Positions 28,880 through 40,482 of a stretch of 64,000 nt of DNA are shown here, piece by piece. The position numbers and the translations under genes were made by a program. Under the pieces are notes generated by a model. It ran no database searches. It saw only the letters and a program-made list of their open reading frames with translations, and was not told where the DNA came from. Every line of letters begins with the position of its first letter. The first letter of the stretch is position 1. Source of the stretch: Sycon ciliatum (Eukaryota > Porifera > Calcarea > Leucosolenida > Sycettidae); NCBI RefSeq assembly GCF_964019385.1, contig NC_088643.1:4068829-4132828 (forward strand), written 5' to 3'.

Positions 28880-28924
28880 CTGTGGACAGCAACTGTTTCG
28901 CTCTGTTAGAGCTCATCAGCACAG
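28880..28924 (-). ncRNA. Hammerhead ribozyme, variant 2, between two PLE copies
   Basis: Minus strand: CTGTG/CACAG stem I, CTGATGA, GCTC-TAACA-GAGC, GAAA, ACAG-TTG-CTGT, GTC. It lies five bases after the upstream PLE tail and about 360 bp before the ATG of the next PLE ORF, so it is in the inter-copy (pseudo-LTR) position. Its strand is opposite to the neighbouring ORFs. Confidence 0.92.
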
Positions 28925-29022
28925 CTCAGAGGACCGAAGCGCAGCTCTTCGCAATGAAATATGTTTCCGTAAAGCAAAGCATTTTTATAAAGAGCTGCAA
29001 ATCCCGCCAAGATATAGATATA

Positions 29023-29226
29023 GGGGGAAGTGGTCCCGTCCACCGCAAAGAGGGCTCAACAGCGCTGGGGTGCACTGGAGCTAGTACACAATGGAAGCGG
29101 TCCTCACCAAGAAAACACAATCCGTTGCTACTCCGAGTACTCGTGAGGACCCTTCCATTGTGTACTAGCTCCAGTGCACCCCAGCGCTGTTGAGCCCTCT
29201 TTGCGGCGGACGGGACCACTTCCCCC
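29023..29226. repeat. ~200-bp palindrome upstream of the PLE ORF
   Basis: Arms of about 73 bp (29023-29095 and 29154-29226) are complementary with very few mismatches. The central 58 bp can pair further (ggtcctcac with gtgaggacc). Part of the loop (ccaagaa.acacaatccgttg) recurs near 36850 in inverted form. Confidence 0.92.
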
Positions 29227-29279
29227 TGTGTGAAGGCTCTCTTTTATAGATTGAGCACTCTTTCTCAGATACCGCAGCT

Positions 29280-31372
29280 ATGGACCCACCAAGACGGACG
29301 GACCTCGGCTATTCCCTCGGGAATATACCCATCCCATCAGCAGACTCCTACCGAAAGTGTCTGGTGGAGAAAGTGGAGAGTGTAATACGCCGGATGAGGT
29401 GGAAGGCGTTCTTCTTTCTCAACGGCGAGACCAGAGCGCAGGAGACCGAGACATATGGTTTCCCAAGCCAGAAGACGCCACCGCTAGTGCCGCAGCTAAA
29501 GGCATTCGAAGACGAACTTTTGAACCTGGTAGCAGACCTGGAATTCAGAAATGTGTCGGATCCATTCCAGCGGCAATTGAAGGAGGACGTCAAAGCGCTA
29601 ACAGACACGGACGACATCATAGTGAAAGCCGACAAAACAAAAAACCTATACAAAGTAAGCAAGCGTCAATACGAGAAACTGCTGAGAGACAACGTCACGG
29701 CCAATTATAGACAAGCACCGGATACAACATACACCGACATTAATCAAGAAGCACAGCAGTTGGCGGAGCGCCTGAATATCAGCGACCGGGTCGACGCAAT
29801 GGCAAAGTCAGAGGCATTTGTGAGTTTCAAGGACCACAAGGATCGCTTCACCAACAACCTCCCGTGCAGGCTTATCAACCCCGCAAAGTCTGAACTTGGA
29901 GTCGTGAGTAAATCCATACTGGACAGAATTGTGAGAGCCGTCAATTTGGCAACGGACGTCAACCTTTGGAGGAGCACGGCATCAGTCATCGAGTGGTACG
30001 AAAACAACCAGGACAAGCAACAGCACACATTCATATGCTTTGACGTTGTAGAGTATTATCCCTCCATCACAGAAGCACTCCTCGCGAAGGCCCTGGATTT
30101 TGCGTCCACGTACACTAACATCGAGGACGGGGAAAGGGAGATTGTCATGCACACACGAAAATCAGTGTTGTTCAAAGACGGCCAACCTTGGGTGAAGAAG
30201 AACAACGCCAGCACGTTCGATGTCACCATGGGCTCGTTCGATGGCGCGGAAGTGTGTGAGCTGGTTGGCGTATATATGCTCCACGAACTAACAGCCCACG
30301 TCGGCAGAGCGCAGATCGGCCTGTACAGGGACGACGGCTTGGCTGTGCTGAGAAACACCACCGGCAGCGCGGCAAAGCGCATACGGAAGAGTTTGACGGC
30401 GGTGTTTGCAGGGCATGGACTAAAGGTAACGATTGACACCAAACTAAAAGTCGTAAATTTCCTCGACGTGACGTTCAACCTGTCAACCGGAGGATACATG
30501 CCACACCGAAAGCCAGGCGACACACCGCCGTACATCAACACTCACTCAAACCACCCACCGTCCATAATAAAGCAACTGCCAGCAGGAATAAGCCGACGTG
30601 TGTCAACCAACTCATCAAGTGAGGAAGCATTTAACGAAGCTGCGCCTATGTACAACAACGCATTATTGGCCAGTGGATACGCGGAAGGTATTGAGTACAT
30701 GGGGCAACCAGCACAGAAAAACAGAAAGCGAAACCGAAAAAGAAAAATAACATAGTTCAACCCTCCTTTCAGCCGTAGCGTGAGAACAAACGTTGCTGCT
30801 GCCTTCCTCACAATGATCGACCGGCATTTCAAAAACACCCCCCTGAAAAAGATCTTCAACCGACATAACGTGAAGGTTAGCTATTCATGTATGCCCAACA
30901 TCGCAGCGATTATTAGTGGGCACAACAAGCGGCAACTGATACAAGAACCTCCTGAAAGGCCTTGCAATTGTAGGAAAAAGCAGGAATGCCCCATGGAAGG
31001 ACGTTGCCAGGCCTCTCACGTCGTCTATGAAGCACACGTCACCAGCCAGGATGAGCTCAGGACATACATAGGCTCAGATACAGCAACCACACGATGTCCT
31101 TCCGCCACGAAAAATACCGCACTAACACGGAGCTCTCCAAACACCTCTGGAAAAAGAAAAACGACAACAAAGAGTATCACCTGTCCTGGAGGATCAAGGA
31201 CAAGGCCAGCTCCTACAACCCCGCAACGAAGAGATGTTGCCTTTGCACCACGGAGAAGGTGCGTATACTCACTGCTGACAAGACCAAAATACTCAACAAG
31301 CGAAGTGAAATCATCGCCAAATGTCGTCATGCAAACAAATACCGGCTCGCTAAGTATAACGGAATCACGTAA
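29280..31372 (+). pseudogene. Penelope-like element, RT plus GIY-YIG endonuclease ORF
   Basis: From the ATG at 29280 the ORF has the PLE N-terminal region, then the RT: FKDHKDRFTNNLPCRLI, SKSILDRIV, CFDVVEYYPSI and the catalytic box LYRDDGLAV. A TAG at 30753-30755 interrupts it where the frame otherwise runs straight on (VRTNVAAAFLTMIDRHF). A CxC...CP..GRC knuckle follows (near 30963), then the nuclease start YIG (near 31066). There a 22-bp deletion relative to 13695-14312 removes the conserved Arg segment and shifts the frame. The remaining C-terminus ends RLAKYNGIT at 31370. RT and telomere-like end-priming are known PLE functions. This copy has one nonsense codon and a broken nuclease but is otherwise near full length. 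Confidence 0.93.
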
Positions 31373-31464
31373 AACCGGACATGGACAGAGCAACCTGATG
31401 CCCAAGGGAACCAGACACACTGCACCATTATTGTTATGATTAACGCCAAATATAGCACCGTAAT

Positions 31465-31623
31465 TGTAACAGTATAGACTTGATTGATTGGAGAATTCCC
31501 CGAATGATGTTCAAACCAGAGGTTATAAAGCAAAAGAAAGGCGAGAACCGCAGGAGTGAGAATAGTAGGAACACAAGGTGTTACCATAAGACAAGCAAGA
31601 AGTGTCAAGGTAAAACTATTACC
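31465..31623 (-). repeat. 3' LTR of the chromovirus
   Basis: 159 bp; its last base pair is mutated (ends TTACC rather than TTACA). Compare 36418-36575. Confidence 0.9.
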
Positions 31624-31856
31624 TCTCCCGGCCCCATAGGAAGCCCAATGTTCTATTAGATAACACAATCCAGTTAGGAGATGCAATTGTGGAAAGGGAA
31701 ATATTAAATAATCACTCATGCACATGCATAACCACATTGAAGTGTAATCCAACTCAACTTCATCACTCTCACAAGGAGATGACGCAAAACTATATCAGTC
31801 TATAACATATTATTAACTATCTCAGTAAGAGATGCATATGGCTCAGCCCAGTTAGA

Positions 31857-34800
31857 TCAAGGCTGCTGTCGTTGTGAGGCTAGATAGTTCTGCAGCGGTT
31901 TAATATTCCGACCAGACTCATCACATAGGTTGCCAGCGGGCTCCCACGTAGCTTCGCTGCTGGGGTAACCCTTCCAATGCACCAGGAAGTGTTGCTCACC
32001 ACTGCGGTGTCGGTGATTCAAAACGGCTTCGACAACATAGCGTGTGTGTCCATCTAGATCTGTGAAGGGCGGAGGCGGGGGTTGGTGTCTTCCAGGAATC
32101 GTGTTCTCTTCGTAGCGTTTAAGAGCCGTGACATTAAACACGGGATGGCAGCGAAGTTCACGGGGTAGTTCCAAGCGAAAAGCATTCGCTCCAATCTTAG
32201 CCTGGATACGATACGGACCAAACCACTTGGGTTGCAACTTCCGAGAGGGCTGGCCACGAGCTTCCGGGGTCAGTAGAAAGTCTCTGTAGACAAGAACGCT
32301 ATCACCAACCTTCAAATCACTGGGCGTTCTCGTCTGGTCTGCGTATAGAGCTTGCCTTGCCTAGGCGTCGAGCATTGCATCTCGAGCTATCCTTAGTGCG
32401 GCTTCCTGCTCATGAAGCCAATCGACCGAATCACTCCTTTCCCCTCCCGTAAGAATGAATTCGGGCGGGGACTTAGGGTCAAACCCATAGTTCAGATAGA
32501 ACGGTGTATTAGCTACAGATGACTGTTGTGAACTATTTATTGCAAACTCGCAGAGTGGTAGAAGCGAATCCCAATTGTCCTGTCTCAAGTTCGCAAATGC
32601 TCTTAGAACATCTCCCACTTGCCGGTTAACTCTCTCTGTCAAACCATCCGTTTGAGGGTGGTTAGCAGTGCTGAATGCCAATTTAGTTCCTAGCTGAGAG
32701 AATACTTCTTTGAAAAAAGCTGCAGTGAATCGTGGATCGCGATCGGAAACAATGGTCGAGCTCAGCCCGTGCAGACGAAACACGTTTTGAATGTACAGTT
32801 GAGCGCTGCCCTTAGCATCAATCTTCGAGTTTGTTGGAACAAGATGTACGCATTTCGTAAGTCGGTCCACAAAGGTGTAAATTGCGTCGAAGCCACGAGA
32901 AGTAAGGGGCAATCCAACAATAAAATTCATTGAGATATCCTGCCAAGGACTATTAGGTATTGGAAGTGACTGGAGAAGCCCTGTTCGTGGCTGACCTCCC
33001 TTCGTTCGCTGGCAGAGATCACAGGTTTTGACAAATCTCTTGATATCGAGACCCATTCGGGGCCAGTAGAAAAAACGTGCTAGGCGGAAGTACGTTCGAT
33101 CACGACCCGGGTGGCCAGCCGTTGCACACTCATGGTGTTCTTGAATGAGCTTTAACCGGACACCGCACTGTGGTATGCACAACCGGTTATTGGGGGATGC
33201 CTTGAGGTACAAGCGATCAGTGGATTCGTCCCAATAATAGCGATCATGCAAATTATCTCGGAGAGAATGCTTCAATCTTTCTATGATGGGAGTTAGCTCT
33301 TTGTCTCTCTGGTAGGCATCTGATATTGTATTGGACACGTCATCATTCATTGCTAAAGCATACTCAATAGCATTCAAACGTGGTACTGCATTCTCCACGA
33401 GGTTACTCTCATGGAGATCTGGGCGACGCGAAAGGGGATCTGCAGGGTTCTCTCTGCCGGGTCTGTGACGGACTGTGTAGTCATAGTCAGCTAGGAATTC
33501 AACCCATCGCGCCTCTCTCTTTGTAATGCTTGGTTTTGTTTTCAGATAAACTACCGCCATGTTGTCTGTAATGACCTCAAAGTGTTGAAAGAGGTAGATG
33601 CGCCAGGTCTTTAGCGCAAACACTACGGCCAATGTTTCTCTTTCTGTAGCCGTATAATTCTGTTCAGCAGCAGACAATTTTCGGCTAGCATAAGCCACTG
33701 GATGCCAGGCATCTTCCTCTAGTTCTTGGAGAAGAACACATCCCAAGGCGAAATCGCTTGCATCTGTTACCACTCTGAATGGTCGGTTCACATCATCCAG
33801 CCGCAATAGGGGCGCATTCAACAAGGCATGCTTTAGCGATTCAAAGGCATGTTGCCGAGAGCTGTTCCACTCGAATCGTGCATGTTTTCCCGTTATCTCC
33901 TCTAAGTTCTTAGAGAGCGATGAGTATTGATCTATGAATCGCCTAAAATAATTCGTAAATCCAAGAAATTGCCTCACCTCTGTGACGGAAGTCGGAGCGG
34001 GCCAGACCTTTACTGCGGCAATCTTGTCTGGGTCAGGGGCGATGTGCAGTTCATCGATGCAATGTCCCAGGAACCGCACACTCTCCACGCCAAATTCACA
34101 TTTTGACCGTTTGCAAAATAACTGGTTGTCCCGGAGCACACTCAATACCGACCGGACATGCTGCATATGCTCCGACCACGTTTTGCTGAAGATGAGTATG
34201 TCATCTAGGAACACGACTACGAACTCCCTCAGATATGGTTGAAGAATCGTATTCATCATGGATTGAAATGTTGCCGGTGCATTGGTGAGACCAAATCCCA
34301 TGACCCTAAATTGGTAATGCCCAAAGGGAGTGTTAATCGCGGTTTTGGGCACGTCCTCAGCTTGAATGCGAATCTGATTATACCCTGATCGGAGGTCTAG
34401 TTTCGTGAAGTACCTAGCGCCCTGTACGGTATCGAATAAATCATCCACATTGGGCAAGCACGCCTTGTTCTTAACAGTTATCTTGTTTAGCTCCCTCCAA
34501 TCGCAGACCATGCGTAACGAACCATCAGCTTTCTTGACAAAAAACACCGGTGCACCAAAGGGGGACTTACTTGGTTCTACGAAACCCTTTTTCAAGAGTT
34601 CTGTGAGCTGTTTCTTCAATTCCTCCATTTCTGGCCTGGGCAGGCGATAGGCAGGTCGCGATGGGGGTGATGAGCCTTCCTCCAGGCGGATTTCGTGGTC
34701 TACAGACCTCTCTGGTGGGAGTCTAGCTGGCAGATCATCCGGGAAAAGATCGTCATAGTCACGGAACATGGCCTTGAGATCTGGGTGCTCGTTCTGAGTG

Positions 34801-35618
34801 GATTTGGCGGGAGGTTCCTTGCCAATGCCGTCTTCTACGCTGACCCACGCCAGAACACCTTCGTCTCCACTCCTAAGAGCATGCCTAGCCTGACGACCAG
34901 ATATGAACATCGCCTCCACAGGAGCGGTCGGTTCGCTTTGACTGGGCGACGCACAAGGCAAACCGTTCGAGTTCAACCTGACTTCATTCGTCCGGAAGTT
35001 TATGTCTGGATTGTTACGCGTTAACCAAGGTTTCCCCAATATAGCGTCATAGCGATGAAGGGGGAACACCGTGAAGGTTTGGTTATCGCTGAAGTCGCCT
35101 ACGATAACCTTCAATTCATGGGTCGTCTCCATGGGAAACGAGCTTGATGCTCCATCAGCCAGCGTGACATTCAGGTTTTCCGAGCCAATTTCGGTTGGCA
35201 GGTTAACTCTCCTGGCAAACTGTTCGGCAATGAAATCATGGGTCGAGCCCGAATCTATTAACATAAGCGCGCGACGACCGTTGATTTTGCCTTCTACACG
35301 CAGGAGCTCATGTTCCGTTTCCACATTGACGCTGGTAACCTGGGCCTCAATAGTTGGTGTAACATCTCGCTTGAAATTGGCTTCGGAGCATTCAGCATCA
35401 TCGTCAACATCCTCCACAGCGAGGCTACTGAATCGGTTACGGGTAGAGACGGAGCACACACTACACGCAGGTGATGCCTTTTCTTGATGCGTCAGTAATC
35501 GCATCGGCCTTACTGACGTCCACCGTTTGGGTGATCTCGATGCTGCGGGCAATTCCGGGCCATATGGCCTGGTCGACGGCATGCGAAGCAGCCCCCCCCT
35601 GGGCTCGTAATGTCTCAC
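31857..35618 (-). pseudogene. pol: Chromovirus Pol with C-terminal chromodomain
   Basis: In order: protease (MLIDSGSTHDFIAEQ), RT (FLDDILIFSKTW), RNase H (VVTDASDFALGCVL), integrase zinc domain (HHECATAGH...CDLCQRTKG), catalytic residues in DISMNFIVGLP, VSDRDPRFT and TDGLTERVN, then a GPYRIQ-type region and a chromodomain (HFLVHWKGYPSSEATWEP). A TAG at 32361-32363 stops the frame after the integrase core. The downstream frame to 31857 is the same frame, so this is a single nonsense codon. Chromodomains direct integration to modified histones in this clade. Confidence 0.93.
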
Positions 35619-36284
35619 GTTCCTCGGGGCTTAGTTTTGTTAGCTTTCTGCTACCTGATGGTGGTGCGAATCCCGGCGCGGTCGCCAGTGGTGGTCTGCG
35701 CTGAAATCGGCTGTCTGAGGCGACTGCTAGCGCTGACTGAACGGCGGCTGACAGTGTAGTGGGGTGTTCCTTCACTACCAAGGTCCGCATGTTACCGTGC
35801 AGGCCGTTGACAAATAGCAAGGCTCTGGAGAGTTCGTCAAGTTCCGGCACCTGTAAACTTAGCCGAGAAAACTCCGTTACGTACGATTCAAATTGACCCA
35901 CGCTGTTGGATAGAGAACATATCCAACCGCACTCTTTCCCCGTCATAGTGCGGGCCATACACTCGCGCTAGGGCGCTTTTCAAAGAATGCCAATCCGAAA
36001 ATTGCTCACCTGCTTCCATGGAAGAAATTAGCCAAAGACGCGCATTCCCAGCGAGGTAGCTAGCCGCAAAGTTAACTTGGCTCTCCGGGTCACCTTGAGG
36101 TGAGCACTTCAAGGCTAACTCGACCGTAAATACCCACTCTTTGAACTCGGAAGGGTTGCCATGGAAAACATTCGGTTCTCTGGTAACGCGTTTGACGCTC
36201 GGGCTTGTCTGGGAGAGAGAACGCGATCGACACGGGGCTAGATCCGGAGGACTTGAGCTTGATGTAGCAGGTAATTGATGTCAT
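35461..36284 (-). pseudogene. gag: Chromovirus Gag, frameshifted
   Basis: Capsid-like frame pieces: NFAASYLAGNARLWLISSME and ALARVYGPHYDGERVRLDMF (36112-35888), then SYVTEFSRLSLQVPELDEL and ALLFVNGLHGNMRTLV (35958-35700). A CCHC knuckle CFACRRPGHMARNC is readable only in a third frame just after a run of seven C/G bases near 35600. Indels, probably at homopolymers, break what would be one gag reading frame. Confidence 0.8.
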
Positions 36285-36417
36285 CCAACTGTAGCAGCCA
36301 CGTTGTCCCGAGCGCGGCGGATCTCACGGAAAGTGGCGTATAGCAGAGCAGTAGCGGCCAGGAGCACAAGGCACGTCAAAGGGCAAACGATGATCTCAAC
36401 CATCCTCAAGCTACCAG

Positions 36418-36575
36418 TGTAACAGCATAGACTTGATTGATTGGAGAATTCCCCGAATGATGTTCAAACCAGAGGTTATAAAGCAAAAGAAAGGCGAGAA
36501 ACGCAGGAGTGAGAATAGTAGGAACACAAGGTGTTACCAGAAGACAAGCAAGAAGTGTCAAGGTAAAACTATTAC
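36418..36575 (-). repeat. 5' LTR of the chromovirus
   Basis: 158 bp starting TGTAACAGCATAG and ending TATTACA. The flanking sequence inside (minus strand ctggtagcttgaggatgg) is where the primer-binding site should be. Confidence 0.9.
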
Positions 36576-36581
36576 AGTAAT

Positions 36582-36950
36582 GGCCTTACTTATACCCCCC
36601 TGACGCCAGGCATGCGCTAGTGAACTCCAGATTTACGTGCTCCATTCAGCGCTTGTTACAGTAATGGACAATTGATATCAATATTTTACACTGCCTGCAC
36701 CTAGCAGTAACTCTTCACTCTTCACACTTCACGCTTTCTTTTTGTGCGCCTTGCTGTGTGGTTGTGTATTTCTTTAGTGGACCTGACAGCCCTGCTTTAG
36801 TTAGAAAAGTTGCCTGACGATTGAAACTCAAGAAACTCGGAGTAGCAACGGATTGTGTATTCTTGGTGAGGACCGCTTCCATTGTATATACTTCGAAGTA
36901 TATATATATATATAAATAAAAAAAGGAAATGAATTGTGGGCCATGGGGAG
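36582..36950. other. No gene recognised
   Basis: Contains an inverted match to part of the palindrome loop at 29.1 kb (near 36845-36885) and a short TA run at 36898-36915. Otherwise unassigned. Confidence 0.4.
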
Positions 36951-36954
36951 AGCG

Positions 36955-37083
36955 GTAAAGGTCGAACGCACCTTCTTTGAAGACTTTGATGTCCGGGTTT
37001 TCAACCCGTTTGCGGACCAGCCCTCCTCCATTTCTGCCACCTACGTTCGCCATGAGACGGGAGATCGAGCACGCTTCCTTTGA
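36955..37083 (+). pseudogene. Fragment of a retroelement-type ORF C-terminus
   Basis: The frame reads VERTFFEDFDVRVFNPFADQ and YVRHETGDRAR, resembling the DVRVFNP...Y..HE..K region found near the C-terminus of RT-containing ORFs in many invertebrate genomes. The following part of the same domain type appears at 44330-44676 on the other strand. Short and isolated. Confidence 0.45.
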
Positions 37084-37289
37084 ATAGTTGGTGCTCAGTT
37101 TTCTACCACCAGTGGCATGGGCGAGCGATCTGTCTCGCCATGCAAGCGTATTGCGTCGCTAAATGCTGAGAAAACCAGTAAACCGTATTAGGTTGTGATC
37201 CGCTCCTGTCTTGGCTTCGCTTTGCTCAGGGCCAGTGGCATGTGCTTGTTTGGTAGCCGCTCTGTTTTTGCTGTCTGTCTCTCGCGTGG

Positions 37290-38296
37290 CCACATCGACT
37301 TGCCTTTCTAGAGCCAAAGAACGTCACCTCCAGAGAAAAAGTAATAAACTGCTCTCGGGGAACATCCAGAACAAGGAGTGGTGGTCCGTGGTTAAGCGCA
37401 CAGGTGGAAGTGGTCGGGACAGCACTATGCCTGTTCTTATTGACTCTGATGGACAGGAGCACACAGAGAACCGTGACAAAGCTGAGATCATGGGAAGCTA
37501 TGTCGCTGAAAAAGGCAGCCTAGAGACTGACTTCAGCGATATTGCTACAGCCTTTCCCGATGTCAAACAGCGTTCACTACACAGAATAACAACAGTGCAC
37601 TTTCGCCAATCTACTGTGAGGCGTGTGCTTAAAGCCATCAACCCGTCAAAGCATCTGGCCCTGACTCTCTCTCTGTTTCCGACAAGGCCACCAGCCATCT
37701 GCTTGGAAGGTGGCAAACGTCGTCCCGGTTACAAGAAGGGCTCAAGGTCCTGTGTGAAGGGCTCAAGATCCTGTGTGAAGAACTACGGTTCTATATCCCC
37801 TCTCACCATTATCTCCAAATGTATGGAAACCATAATCAACCGGAGTATTACGAACTTTCTCGATAGCAACTCCATTCTCTCTGCTCGCCAATATGGCTTC
37901 CGCTCTGGACTTGGCGCAACTGACCTCCTCCTAGCTCTTCAACACGAATGGAGCGGAGTTTCAACAGTGGAGGACTTCATCTCTCTTGCGGGCGTCCTCG
38001 CCGTGGATATTACTGGGGCGTTCGACAAAGTGTCGCACCCTGGTGTCCTGTACAAAGCTGAGCGGTATGGGCTCCAGGGACATCTTCTTGCCTGGCTCAA
38101 AAGCTACCTCACCAACCACAAGCTCCAGGCTGTAGGGAGCGGACAGTTCTCCTCTGCTTACCCCATCATGTCAGGCGTCCCCCAGGGTGGCATCTTGGGC
38201 CCGACTCTATTCCTTCTTTACACGAATGATGCTGAGGGTCACCACCTACCTGCTGGGGCCCAGCTTGCTGTATATGCTGATGACACCACCTTATAA
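37290..38296 (+). pseudogene. Non-LTR retrotransposon reverse transcriptase, 5' part
   Basis: RT motifs appear in order: NYGSISPLTIISKCME (fingers), QYGFRSGLGATDLL, VDITGAFDKVSHPGVL (motif A), MSGVPQGGILGPTLFLLY (motif B) and VYADDTTL (motif C). An internal deletion removes the start of the RT (after KAINPSKHLAL), and a duplicated gggctcaag.tcctgtgtgaag lies at 37738-37771. Coding is broken at 38296 by unrelated sequence and resumes near 38930. Jockey/R1/CR1-like group. Confidence 0.88.
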
Positions 38297-38299
38297 TTA

Positions 38300-38860
38300 T
38301 TATTTTTTACTGTCGGCACTTCATGGCACATAATGAAAATAGCCAATCCTGTACAAGGAAGTGAGCGTGAAACCAACCACGGACTGAGCTGAGGGCAAGA
38401 AGTCAAATTAAAAAAAATTAAAGAGGAGCGTTACTTACGAAGCCTGAGTCTTGTTGAAAGCGGAAAGTGTCTCAGCACGTCGAAGACTATAGAAAGGGAG
38501 AGCCAAAATCGATATGCCATAAACACAGGTGAGTTAGAAACAAAGATAAACGAGGAGCAGGCAATCATCGATACTTGACTTCCAGTAGGTCTGTCACGCT
38601 GGAACCAGTCATACTTTTCCAAGTCGGTTGGGGAATTCGTTTAAGATAAATTCTATGAGCAAGGGTGCATAAGTGGGCTTGGCGGCGCTCACAGAGCGGA
38701 GATGAGGCGGTCCGAGAATATAATTGGGCACTGCTGAATAACTGAGGCAGTCCAAATAACCGTTTGATAATCTTTTTATGATGCGTTTCAAGTTTTGTAT
38801 ACAAGTGCATATCGACCCATACTGCCGTGCCCTAAGATATTTTGCCATACTCCAGCTTGC
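38300..38860 (-). pseudogene. LINE 3' fragment inserted into the RT above
   Basis: The minus strand reads LETHHKKIIKRLFGLPQLF, QLYSRTASSPLCERRQAH and LCTLAHRIYLKRIPQ. It is related to 1835-2526 and ends near 38283 in an A/T-rich taataat tail. It separates the two halves of the plus-strand LINE and so inserted later. Confidence 0.65.
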
Positions 38861-38929
38861 TGTAAATGCGCTGGCGGACTGAGGAATGGCCTGGCACATT
38901 AGGTTTGAACCTACACAGTCTCAGTCCTC

Positions 38930-39645
38930 CTGATTTCCCACCATCGCAACAGTCGTCGTCCCACCGATTGTATTCCATGGCACAGTTGTTCCAGAAGTCG
39001 ACCACCTGAAACTGCTGGGTGCTGTCTGACCAACACCTGTCCTTCACTGCTCATATCAGGCAATTGGCTATTCGAGGCTCGCAGCGTCTCGGCCGCAAGT
39101 TCCTCCGGAAAGCCTCACGAGTCCTGGACTCCAGGTGCCGTGGTGTGATCTACAAGGGCTTTGTCCGCCCGGTCCTGGAGTACGGCATGTTCGTGTGGAT
39201 GAGCGCTGCACCCACCAATCTGGCTCGCCTGACTATCATCTAACGCCGTGGCCTTTGCCAAGTCGGTGATGGAGCCTACCTCCCTAGCTTGGACATCCAC
39301 AGAATGGTCGGAGCACTCTGCCACAAACTCCACTTTTCAACTGGCCCAGACATGCTCCTCAGCCTTCTTCCACCCCGAGCGACCAACACGGCACGCCATC
39401 GTCGACGCACACAACAGCAACCCTCACACCAGCGGCTCACCTCCACTCTTCCGCTCAGAGCCGCGGAATGATGTCCTTCGGTCCTTCCCTGACGCTGTTG
39501 TGGAGGTCTGGAACCAGCTCCCGCAGTGCGTTCTGCTGAACCAGCCAACAAGGAAAGGGCTGCAGACGTTCAAAGAGAAGCCTCTTCTGAAGGTCTACGC
39601 CCACCTGCGCCTTTCCCGCTGGAAGTGGGCAACGGACAGGCTATG
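38930..39645 (+). pseudogene. Non-LTR retrotransposon ORF2, C-terminal part
   Basis: Resumes as PEVDHLKLLG, then DQHLSFTAHIRQLAIRG, GVIYKGFVRPVLEYGMFVW and, after a frameshift near 39243, HRMVGALCHKL...FRSEPRNDVLRSFPDAV and VWNQLPQCVL. The order and content fit the continuation of 37290-38296. At least two frameshifts; dead. Confidence 0.85.
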
Positions 39646-39649
39646 AACC

Positions 39650-40480
39650 AAAGAAAATACCGTACTGGCAATATATGTTGCCGCAGTGAGGCCATGAAGC
39701 GTTACATTGGCACATGTTTGCCGCACGCAGGGCGTTACATGCAAAGTCGCACAGGAGCCGTTACACAGGTTTCTATATTGCCGCAGTCCTTTTTTTTGCT
39801 ATTGCAGGACTTCCTGCTGCGTCCAGTTTTGAACTTTTCACCACGCGGTACACGTGCTTTCACAGTTTTCAGCCTTTTTTGCAATGAAAAGATCGCCGCA
39901 CCCCGCCGGACGCGCGTTACGAACTCAACGAAAATTTGTCGCACTAGCCTGGTCGCGCGTTACGCCGCACCCCCCTGCGTTACGCGTAGCCTCCATTCAC
40001 TTCTTTGATTCTTTCGTCTTTGATATTGCATACTTTCCCCCGTAATCCCCAGTTATCCCCCCCCCCCCCCTGCGTATTTTCTGTAATCTTTGTTTTTGTC
40101 GAGCGCTTGGGTTGCCGCGATCTATGAGATCGAGATCCTATGCCTATGGTCGGTCAAGCTGCCCTTGCCTACCCTCCCCCCCCCCCCCCCCCACACACAC
40201 ACTCCTGCCATTCCATATGTCTCATCGCTGCGTAGTTGCTTGCGGTTTTTCCTTGGTATCAAGAGTTTATGGACTCTTGTTGGTATGTTGTTGCTGTTTC
40301 TCGATGATGATAATTATCGTGATTTTGTCATGACAGGCGTCACATTTGAAGTTGACCCCAGGGCCACAGCCTTGGGTCTTTGGCCTTTTGGGTAGTGAAT
40401 AAAAATCGAGACTCGCGTATATGGTACGCGATACACCATGCATGGTACACACGATTTTGGTACACACGATAAAGGCAAGT
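39650..40480. other. No gene recognised
   Basis: Holds C-homopolymers (40059-40069, 40175-40190) and GC-rich sequence with repeated cgttac motifs near 39700-39980. Short ORFs here lack domains. Confidence 0.45.
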
Positions 40481-40482
40481 GA

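Larger units (their letters stand above)
31465..36575 (-). mobile_element. Ty3/gypsy chromovirus, 5.1 kb, nearly intact
   Basis: LTRs of 158-159 bp (31465-31623 and 36418-36575) start TGTAACAG and end CTATTACA. They are flanked by the target duplication GTAAT (31460-31464, 36576-36580). I count about four LTR differences, so it is older than the element at 14.8-19.1 kb. A purine tract adjoins the 3' LTR (minus strand ggggccgggagagg). It lies just 3' of the PLE ORF. Confidence 0.93.
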
